This document shows, piece after piece, positions 1 through 5,234 of a DNA stretch of 6,292 nt (positions are counted from its first letter, which is position 1; each line of letters starts with the position of its first letter). The stretch lies in NCBI GenBank assembly GCA_012518475.1, contig JAAYSB010000289.1:1-6292 (forward strand), read 5' to 3'. The position numbers and the translations under genes were made by a program. The stretch is from Intrasporangiaceae bacterium. Lineage in GTDB: Bacteria; Actinomycetota; Actinomycetes; Actinomycetales; Dermatophilaceae. The notes under the pieces are model-generated. The model was not told where the DNA came from, searched no databases, and saw nothing but the letters and a program-made list of their open reading frames with translations.

Positions 1-1
1 C

Positions 2-343
2 CACTCCGACACCTCGACGATCCTCGAGGCGGTCCGCTCCGAGCTGGCGACGGTCTCCCACCAGGCGGTCTATGACTGCCTCGAGGTGCTCACCGAGACC
101 CGGCTCGTCCGCCGGATCCAGCCGGCCGGGTCGCTGGCCCGCTACGAGATCCGCCGCGGCGACAACCACCACCACGTCGTCTGCCGGGAGTGCGGTGGCG
201 TCGCCGACGTTCCGTGCGCAACCGGTGTCGCTCCGTGCCTGCACGCCTCGATCGATCACGGCTTCACGATCGACGAGGCCGAGGTCATCTACTGGGGTCA
301 CTGCCCCTCCTGCTCAGCACCACCCGCCGCACCGTCCGAGTAA
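2..343 (+). CDS. furA: Fur-family metalloregulator, FurA type (5' truncated)
   Basis: The reading frame is open at the left edge and ends at TAA 341-343, giving 113 C-terminal residues; FurA proteins are usually about 145-150 residues, so roughly 30-35 N-terminal residues are missing. What remains begins inside the winged-helix DNA-binding domain, including the recognition-helix segment VSHQAVYDCLEVLTETRLVRR (residues 18-38 of the fragment, shown here split: VSHQAVYDCL then EVLTETRLVRR). The dimerisation and metal-binding domain follows, with NHHHVVCRECG (residues 55-65) and a second Cys pair CPSC (101-104); these two CxxC pairs are the structural zinc site of the family. Known for the family: FurA/CatR proteins next to katG or catalase genes repress their own operon and release DNA on peroxide oxidation. 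Inferred: this one controls katG, 33 bases downstream on the same strand. Its promoter and operator would lie left of the window. The family is certain; peroxide rather than iron sensing is inferred from context. Confidence 0.93.
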   Translation, partial: HSDTSTILEAVRSELATVSHQAVYDCLEVLTETRLVRRIQPAGSLARYEIRRGDNHHHVVCRECGGVADVPCATGVAPCLHASIDHGFTIDEAEVIYWGHCPSCSAPPAAPSE

Positions 344-362
344 CACGCCACTGTCCGGTCCA

Positions 363-370
363 AAGGAAGG
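363..370 (+). promoter_or_regulatory. Ribosome binding site of katG
   Basis: The purine-rich AAGGAAGG ends six bases before ATG 377-379. It is a strong Shine-Dalgarno match and fixes the katG start. The gap between the furA stop (343) and this site is only about 20 bases and shows no promoter, which favours co-transcription with furA. Confidence 0.85.
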
Positions 371-376
371 AAACCG

Positions 377-2620
377 ATGTCAGTCAACGACGACGTCACT
401 GTCGACAAGATCACCGAGCCGCAGGTGGAGGACCACACCACCGAGCTCTCGGAGATGAACGAGCCTGCTCCGAAGTGCCCTGTCATGCACGGGGAGCAGA
501 CCCACCCCACCCAGGGTGACGCCAACAGCAACTGGTGGCCGAACCGCCTCAACCTGAAGATCCTCGCCAAGAACCCGGCGGTCATCAACCCGCTCGGTGA
601 GGACTTCAACTACGCCGAGGCCTTCGCCGCGCTCGACCTGGCCGAGGTCAAGCGGGACATCGAGGAGGTCCTCACCACCTCGCAGGAGTGGTGGCCGGCC
701 GACTTCGGTCACTACGGCCCGCTCATCATCCGGATGGCCTGGCACAGCGCCGGGACCTACCGGCAGAACGACGGCCGCGGCGGCGCCGGCAGCGGTCAGC
801 AGCGGTTCGCCCCGCTCAACTCCTGGCCGGACAACGTCGGCCTCGACAAGGGTCGCCGTCTGCTCTGGCCGGTCAAGAAGAAGTACGGCAAGGCACTGTC
901 CTGGGCCGACCTGATGATCCTCGCCGGCAACGTCGCCCTCGAGTCGATGGGCTTCAAGACCTTCGGCTTCGCCGGTGGCCGCGTCGACGCGTGGGAGCCG
1001 GACGCCGACGTCTACTGGGGTCCGGAGACCGAGTGGCTCGCCGACGCCCGCTACAAGGGTGAGCGCGACCTCGACAACCCGCTCGCCGCGGTTCAGATGG
1101 GTCTGATCTATGTCAACCCGGAGGGCCCGCTCGGGGAGCCCGACCCGCTGAAGTCCGCGGTCGACATCCGCGAGACCTTCGCCCGGATGGCGATGAACGA
1201 CGAGGAGACCGTCGCCCTCATCGCCGGTGGCCACACCTTCGGCAAGACCCACGGTGCCGCCGACCCGGCGAAGTACGTCGGTCCGGAGATCGAGGCCGCC
1301 CCGCTCGAGGAGCAGGGCCTGGGCTGGAAGAACACCTATCAGTCCGGCAAGGGCAACGACCAGATCTCCAGCGGTCTCGAGGTGATCTGGAACAGCACCC
1401 CGATCACGTGGGACAACAACTTCTTCTGGACGCTGTTCAGCTATGAGTGGGAGCTCACCGAGAGCCCCGCCGGCGCCAAGCAGTGGAAGCCGAAGGGTGA
1501 CGCGGGCAAGAACACCGTCCCGGACCCGCACGGCGAGGAGTACAACCGCACCCCGGCGATGCTCACCAGTGACATCGCCCTGCGGGAGGACCCGATCTAC
1601 GAGAAGATCTCCCGCCGCTTCCTCCAGCGTCCGCAGGAGTTCGCCGACGCCTTCGCCCGCGCGTGGTTCAAGCTGACCCACCGCGACATGGGTCCGATCA
1701 GCCGCTACGTCGGTGCCGAGGTGCCGACCGAGGAGCTGCTCTGGCAGGACCCGATCCCGGCCAACGAGCTCGGCACCACGGCCGAGGACATCGCCGAGGC
1801 CAAGGCGCAGATCGCCGGTCTGGGCCTGTCGGTCCAGCAGCTCGTCAAGACCGCGTGGGCCGCTGCCTCGTCATACCGCGACAGCGACAAGCGCGGTGGC
1901 GCCAACGGTGGTCGGATCCGCCTGGAGCCGCAGCGCTCGTGGGAGGTCAACGAGCCGGCCGAGCTGGCCAAGGTCATCGAGGCGCTCGAGGGCGTGGCCG
2001 AGAAGGTCAACGTCTCCTTCGCCGACCTCGTCGTCCTCGCGGGCAACGTCGGTGTCGAGCAGGCGGCGGCCGCGGCCGGTGTCGAGGTCGAGGTCCCGTT
2101 CACCCCGGGTCGCGGTGACGCCACCCAGGAGCAGACCGACCTCGAGTCGTTCGCGTTCCTCGAGCCCACCTCGGACGGGTTCCGCAACTACCAGCGGGAC
2201 GACAACATCCTCCCGGGTGAGTACCTCCTCGTCGACAAGGCCAACCTCCTCGGGATCTCCGCCCCGCAGATGACGGTCCTCATCGGTGGTCTGCGCGCGC
2301 TCGGTGCCAACGTCGGTGGGTCCGACGTCGGCATCCTCACCGAGCGGGTCGGAACCCTGACGAACGACTTCTTCGTCAACCTGCTCGACCTGGGCACGAC
2401 GTGGAAGGCCAAGGAGGGCTCGGACTACTTCGAGGGCACCGGTGCCGAGGGCCAGTCCTGGACCGGCTCGCGCGTCGACCTCGTCTTCGGCTCGAACTCC
2501 GAGCTGCGGGCGGTCGCCGAGGTCTACGCGGCCGACGACGCCACGGAGAAGTTCGTCCACGACTTCGTCGCCGCCTGGGCCAAGGTCATGGACAACGACC
2601 GCTTCGACGTCAAGCGCTGA
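377..2620 (+). CDS. katG: Bifunctional catalase-peroxidase KatG
   Basis: This 747-residue cytoplasmic heme enzyme converts H2O2 to water and oxygen and has a broad peroxidase activity. The length is normal for the family (about 730-750), with an N-terminal catalytic domain (about 50-440) and the duplicated, heme-free C-terminal domain after it. Visible active-site residues: distal RMAWHSAGTYR with Arg119, Trp122, His123; Tyr245 in MGLIYVNPEGP and Met271 in RMAMNDEE, which with Trp122 form the Met-Tyr-Trp adduct needed for catalase activity; proximal His286 in GGHTFGKTHGA; Trp338 and Asp399 of the proximal triad; the mobile Arg436 in HRDMGP; the channel Asp152 in NSWPDN. Ser332 in SSGLEV matches Ser315 of M. 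tuberculosis KatG, the residue changed in isoniazid resistance, and is wild type here. All key residues are present, so the enzyme should be active. The start is ATG 377 with a strong ribosome binding site. It is probably repressed by the adjacent FurA-type protein. A hairpin follows 16 bases after the stop. Confidence 0.98.
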   Translation: MSVNDDVTVDKITEPQVEDHTTELSEMNEPAPKCPVMHGEQTHPTQGDANSNWWPNRLNLKILAKNPAVINPLGEDFNYAEAFAALDLAEVKRDIEEVLTTSQEWWPADFGHYGPLIIRMAWHSAGTYRQNDGRGGAGSGQQRFAPLNSWPDNVGLDKGRRLLWPVKKKYGKALSWADLMILAGNVALESMGFKTFGFAGGRVDAWEPDADVYWGPETEWLADARYKGERDLDNPLAAVQMGLIYVNPEGPLGEPDPLKSAVDIRETFARMAMNDEETVALIAGGHTFGKTHGAADPAKYVGPEIEAAPLEEQGLGWKNTYQSGKGNDQISSGLEVIWNSTPITWDNNFFWTLFSYEWELTESPAGAKQWKPKGDAGKNTVPDPHGEEYNRTPAMLTSDIALREDPIYEKISRRFLQRPQEFADAFARAWFKLTHRDMGPISRYVGAEVPTEELLWQDPIPANELGTTAEDIAEAKAQIAGLGLSVQQLVKTAWAAASSYRDSDKRGGANGGRIRLEPQRSWEVNEPAELAKVIEALEGVAEKVNVSFADLVVLAGNVGVEQAAAAAGVEVEVPFTPGRGDATQEQTDLESFAFLEPTSDGFRNYQRDDNILPGEYLLVDKANLLGISAPQMTVLIGGLRALGANVGGSDVGILTERVGTLTNDFFVNLLDLGTTWKAKEGSDYFEGTGAEGQSWTGSRVDLVFGSNSELRAVAEVYAADDATEKFVHDFVAAWAKVMDNDRFDVKR

Positions 2621-2635
2621 GGCTGCCCCGACCCT

Positions 2636-2686
2636 CGAGTCCCCCGCCGCGACCTCACAAAGTGCGAGGTCGTGGCGGAGGACTCG
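2636..2686 (+). terminator. Terminator-like hairpin after katG
   Basis: The arms 2636-2656 and 2666-2686 pair over 21 positions with one C-A mismatch and one G-U wobble, around the 9-base loop ACAAAGTGC. It starts 16 bases after the katG stop and is followed by the moderately T-rich CTTGTTCTG. This is much the longest stem in the window and fits the end of the furA-katG transcript. The poor U-tract is common in high-GC actinobacteria. A smaller hairpin (GAGGG/CCCTC, 2697-2711) follows at once. Confidence 0.75.
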
Positions 2687-2708
2687 CTTGTTCTGTGAGG
2701 GTCGTTCC

Positions 2709-2765
2709 CTCCGCGTCGTTTCGTCCGCTCCGCGTCGTGTCGGCCGCTCCGGCGGGTGTCGGCAA
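2709..2765. repeat. Short 19-base tandem repeat, about 2-3 units
   Basis: Units 2709-2727 (CTCCGCGTCGTTTCGTCCG) and 2728-2746 (CTCCGCGTCGTGTCGGCCG) differ at two positions. A third, degenerate unit at 2747-2765 matches the second at 13 of 19 positions. The third unit runs into a small hairpin (GTCGGC, loop AATC, GCCGAC; 2758-2773). The repeat is noncoding and lies between convergent genes. No function is evident; it may be simple slippage in GC-rich DNA. Confidence 0.5.
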
Positions 2766-2838
2766 TCGCCGACGGGCAGCGGAGTCAGCGACAGAGCCGG
2801 TCTGCTCGACGGCAGTTGAGTGCCCCCCAGACATAGGT

Positions 2839-2875
2839 GAAGGGCCCTTGTACGTATGAGGTGCAAGGGCCCTTC
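2839..2875. terminator. Intergenic hairpin, possible bidirectional terminator
   Basis: The arms 2839-2853 and 2861-2875 form a 15-pair stem with one T-G wobble and a 7-base loop (GTATGAG). The outer 12 pairs are perfect. Each arm contains the self-complementary AAGGGCCCTT. The plus side is followed by CGGTTTGG and the minus side by a mixed sequence, so neither side has a real U-tract. Placed between convergent transcripts, it most likely stops read-through from one or both sides. Confidence 0.55.
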
Positions 2876-2949
2876 GGTTTGGTCGAGTATGTGACCACTC
2901 GGATCCGATGCGCTCGACTGACCACTCCTGGCCTGTCACCCGGCCGGTT

Positions 2950-2969
2950 CGACAGGTCGAAACCTGTCG
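2950..2969. repeat. Perfect 8-base inverted repeat with CGAA loop
   Basis: CGACAGGT at 2950-2957 and ACCTGTCG at 2962-2969 are exact reverse complements around the tetraloop CGAA. It could be a small RNA hairpin or a protein-binding dyad. No promoter or gene start lies nearby, so the role is unknown. Confidence 0.4.
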
Positions 2970-3096
2970 GTGGAGTGCCCTTTCGAGCCATCCCGCTCTC
3001 CCCGAGGGGAGCGCGTACGAACAACATTAGGCGCGAATCTGGTTGGGCACAAGGGGTTTTCGTGAATCACGATCGTGGAATTTTGTTTCCCCCACG

Positions 3097-3183
3097 TTCT
3101 CCACAGTAGGCAAGCGGTTATCCACCGGTATGCGACGCTTGTGCACATAGGAACGGCCAGTTATGCACAACGAGTGTGGACAA
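3097..3183. promoter_or_regulatory. Cluster of five DnaA-box-like 9-mers
   Basis: Four 9-mers read on the plus strand: TTCTCCACA (3097-3105), TTATCCACC (3118-3126), TTGTGCACA (3139-3147) and TTATGCACA (3161-3169). One reads on the minus strand: TTGTCCACA (3175-3183). The last is an exact match to the actinobacterial DnaA-box consensus TTGTCCACA; each of the others is one base from TTGTCCACA or TTATCCACA. Start-to-start spacings are 21, 21, 22 and 14, so the first four boxes lie about two helical turns apart on the same face. A locally A+T-rich stretch (about 3079-3088) lies just left of the cluster. Known: such arrays bind DnaA at oriC or at titration sites. No dnaA, dnaN, rpmH, rep or par gene is visible here, so a titration or regulatory site is as likely as an origin. 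The motifs are seen directly; the function is inferred. Confidence 0.55.
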
Positions 3184-3203
3184 GAGGCGGTGCCGGTGGC
3201 CGG

Positions 3204-3329
3204 TCAGCAGGCCGACTGAACCATCGAGAGCGGCGCCAGCACCCAGTGCATGGCGAGCAGATGACCTCCGACCCGGTGGACCGGGACCTGCACTCCGAAG
3301 ACGTCGGCGAGCATCTCGGTCGCCTGACC
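3204..3329 (-). pseudogene. Possible remnant of a FecE-type ABC ATPase C-terminus
   Basis: Read on the minus strand and ending at TGA 3206-3204, the frame gives GQATEMLADVFGVQV (from 3329) followed by PVHRVGGHLLAMHWVLAP and a short tail. The pattern T-x-E-x-L-A-x-VFGV-x-V followed by a G-x-L-L stretch resembles the last 40 or so residues of FecE/FepC/HmuV-type iron-siderophore ATPases. No Walker A, signature or Walker B motif lies upstream in this frame, no plausible start is present, and the intact ATPase next to it ends with its own complete C-terminus in another frame. It is therefore probably the relic of a second siderophore ATPase gene or of a duplication. The match is by eye on a short segment and may be fortuitous; the upstream limit is approximate. 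Confidence 0.35.
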
Positions 3330-3375
3330 TGCTCCGGGCGGCCGGCTAGGGCGGGTCAGGGATGGATGCGAGTGG

Positions 3376-4161
3376 TCAGCTCTGGACCCGCACCGGCGCG
3401 CCCGGGGTCCAGAAGACACCGAGTCGCATCCCGTGCATGTCCTGGACGATGATGTCCATGTCGAAGACGCGGCGCAGCATCTCGCGCTGCATGATCTCCT
3501 GGGGGCTGCCGACAGCGACCACCTCGCCGTCACGCATGGCGACGATGTGGTCGGAATAGGCGGATGCGAAGTTGATGTCGTGCAGGACGACCACCACGGT
3601 CTTTCCGAGGGTGTCCGCCGCGCGGCGCAGGAGCTCCATGGTGTGCGCCGCGTGCTTCATGTCGAGGTTGTTCAGCGGCTCGTCGAGCAGGACGTAGTCG
3701 GTGTCCTGGGCCAGGACCATGGCAACGTAGGCACGCTGCCGCTGCCCGCCGGAGACCTCGTCGAGATAGCGGTCCTCGAGGTCACCGAGGTCGAGGAAGT
3801 CCAGGGACCGGCTGATGATCTCCTCATCGGCCTTGGTGATGCGGCCACGGGAGTAGGGGAAGCGGCCGAAGCCGACCAGCTGGCGGATCGTCAGCCGGGT
3901 GATGAAGTGGTTCTCCTGGCGCAGGATCGACAGGATCTTGGCCAGGTCGTGGGACTTGGTGCGGCTCACGTCATACCCCGCGACCTCGATCACACCGTCG
4001 TCGAGGCCCTGGAGCCGACCGATCATCGTCAGCAGCGTCGACTTGCCGGCGCCGTTGGGACCGATCAGCGAGGTGATGCCGCCCTCAGGGATCTGCAGGT
4101 CGACAGGCCCGATTCGGACCTCGCTGCTGTAGTCGCGGCGGACTCGGGTCAGGTTGATCAC
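3376..4161 (-). CDS. Iron-siderophore ABC transporter, ATP-binding protein
   Basis: This 261-residue cytoplasmic ATPase powers ferric-siderophore import through the two permeases encoded upstream. All nucleotide-binding motifs are visible: Walker A GPNGAGKS (34-41), Q-loop Gln82, signature VSGGQ (136-140), Walker B YVLLDE (156-161), D-loop NNLD (164-167) and switch His194 in VLHD. The segment LLDEPLNNLDMKHAAHTME is typical of the YclP/CeuD/VctC/FatE branch, whose known substrates are mostly catecholates such as petrobactin, enterobactin breakdown products and vibriobactin; the substrate here is inferred only by family. The GTG start at 4161-4159 is chosen because GTGA overlaps the permease stop by four bases, a ribosome binding site lies just upstream, and the typical N-terminus begins at INLTRV. 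The frame stays open far upstream, but that part is the out-of-frame permease. The length is normal and it is the last gene of the operon. Confidence 0.95.
   Translation of the reverse strand: MINLTRVRRDYSSEVRIGPVDLQIPEGGITSLIGPNGAGKSTLLTMIGRLQGLDDGVIEVAGYDVSRTKSHDLAKILSILRQENHFITRLTIRQLVGFGRFPYSRGRITKADEEIISRSLDFLDLGDLEDRYLDEVSGGQRQRAYVAMVLAQDTDYVLLDEPLNNLDMKHAAHTMELLRRAADTLGKTVVVVLHDINFASAYSDHIVAMRDGEVVAVGSPQEIMQREMLRRVFDMDIIVQDMHGMRLGVFWTPGAPVRVQS
3381..3413 (-). terminator. Hairpin overlapping the ATPase 3' end
   Basis: TCTGGACCC (3381-3389) and GGGTCCAGA (3405-3413) are perfect 9-base inverted repeats around a 15-base GC-rich spacer. They lie within the last codons of the ATPase gene, ending three bases before its stop codon. 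It could act in ending or protecting the operon transcript, but no T-run follows on the minus strand, and coding constraint plus high GC could produce it by chance. Confidence 0.3.
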
Positions 4162-5234
4162 AGTCGCCCCTTCCGGAGGATGACGTAGAGGAAGACCGAG
4201 CCGCCGACCAGCTCGATGATGATGGAGACCACGCCCTGGGCGTAGAAGACGTTCTTCATGATGAAGTAGGCGCCGGACAGCACCACGAAGCCGGTGAGCG
4301 CCGAGATCGGGAAGATGTGACGGTGGTCGTAGGTGTCGGCGAACTGGTAGGCGAGGGTGGCCACGAGGAAGCCGAGGAAGGTCATCGGGCCGACGAGGGC
4401 CGTGGATACCGCCATGAGGATCGAGATGAGGAAGAGCACGCGCATGGTCTCGGCACGGTGGTTGATCCCGAGGTTGAGCGTGGTGTCCTTGCCCAGGGCG
4501 AGGACGTTGAGCCGGCGTGAGCGTGCCCACAGCAGGCCGGCGGCGATCAGGACCAGCGGTATCGCGACCGGGAAGTAGCTGACGTCGGCGTTGCTCACCG
4601 ACCCGAACAGGCGCGCGGTCAGCACGTCGAACTCGCTGGGTGTCAGCAGGCGCTGCATGAAGTTGGAGACCGACCCGAGCCCGCCGCCGATGATGATGCC
4701 GACGAGGAGCATGACGTGGATGTTGCCCTGCCGTCCGGACAGCAGCCAGCCGTAGAGCACGAGGGCCAGCGCCACCATGATCACGACGAGGAGCACGAAC
4801 TGCTTCAGGCCGGAGAAGAAGGTCACCCCTGCCGCGCCGAGGAGGAAGACGGCTGCGGTCTGCACGGCGACGTAGAGCGACTCGAAGCCCATGATGGAGG
4901 GCGTGAGTATGCGGTTGTTCGTCACGGTCTGGAAACTCACCGTGGCCGTGGCGTGACACAGCGCCACCACTGCCATCACGATGACGTTGGTGACGCGCAT
5001 CTCGGCGATGACCCAGAAGCCGGGGGTGCCGAACGGCATCGGGTTGTCCCAGGCCAAGAGTCCGAAACCGAAGAACACGGCCAGCGCGATGAGGATGCCG
5101 AGCACGATCCGGTAGCGGCGGCGGGCGGCGGTCGTCGGCAGCGGGCCGGAGTGGCTACGCGGCGTCGGGTCCGCTCCCGGTGGGGGCGGACCGGGAACGG
5201 TCGGCCCGTGGGAGAAGGTCGCCAGCTCAGCCAC
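4158..5234 (-). CDS. Iron-siderophore ABC transporter, permease (FecCD family)
   Basis: This is an inner-membrane permease of 358 residues, one half of the heterodimeric channel for ferric siderophore. It has many hydrophobic segments (about 42-62, 82-100, 120-138, 144-164, 172-188, 222-236, 266-300, 308-326, 336-352). NNRILTPSIMGFESLY (106-121) is the hallmark of the YclO/CeuC/FatC branch, and VGPMTFLGFLVATLAYQF (281-298) corresponds to the conserved cytoplasmic region that contacts the ATPase in BtuC-like permeases. The GTG start 5234-5232 overlaps the end of the upstream permease by eight bases (GTGGCTGA holds both start and stop) and has GAGG seven bases before it. This start gives an unusual proline-rich N-terminal tail (residues 1-36, with PGPPPPGADPTP), making the protein about 40 residues longer than typical relatives. 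Its stop overlaps the ATPase start by four bases, implying translational coupling. Confidence 0.94.
   Translation of the reverse strand: MAELATFSHGPTVPGPPPPGADPTPRSHSGPLPTTAARRRYRIVLGILIALAVFFGFGLLAWDNPMPFGTPGFWVIAEMRVTNVIVMAVVALCHATATVSFQTVTNNRILTPSIMGFESLYVAVQTAAVFLLGAAGVTFFSGLKQFVLLVVIMVALALVLYGWLLSGRQGNIHVMLLVGIIIGGGLGSVSNFMQRLLTPSEFDVLTARLFGSVSNADVSYFPVAIPLVLIAAGLLWARSRRLNVLALGKDTTLNLGINHRAETMRVLFLISILMAVSTALVGPMTFLGFLVATLAYQFADTYDHRHIFPISALTGFVVLSGAYFIMKNVFYAQGVVSIIIELVGGSVFLYVILRKGRL
4167..4174 (-). promoter_or_regulatory. Ribosome binding site of the ATPase gene
   Basis: On the minus strand GGAAGGGG lies five bases before GTG 4161-4159, inside the last codons of the permease gene. 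It supports the GTG start and coupled translation. Confidence 0.75.

Noticed and set aside
380..1681. Open minus-strand frame of 433 codons antisense to katG
   Set aside because: Its protein is low-complexity, rich in V, L, G, R and E, with no recognisable motif. It is the usual shadow of a high-GC gene; katG on the plus strand is unmistakable.
1871..2866. Open minus-strand frame of 331 codons over the katG 3' end and the gap
   Set aside because: Composition-driven shadow frame without family motifs; it also runs through the katG terminator hairpin.
2837..3109. Small plus-strand frame of 90 codons in the gap
   Set aside because: It starts inside the 2839-2875 hairpin region, lacks a ribosome binding site, and has no recognisable composition or motif.
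3272..3285. CCCGGT-GG-ACCGGG inverted repeat
   Set aside because: Short, GC-only, and inside the likely gene relic, where old codon constraint can explain it.
3433..4188. Open plus-strand frame of 251 codons opposite the ATPase
   Set aside because: It mirrors the ATPase codons and has no domain signal of its own.
3376..4959. ATPase read as a 527-residue protein from an upstream start
   Set aside because: The extra N-terminal half is out-of-frame permease sequence rich in R, P and H. The GTG at 4161 has a ribosome binding site, the coupling overlap and the normal family N-terminus.
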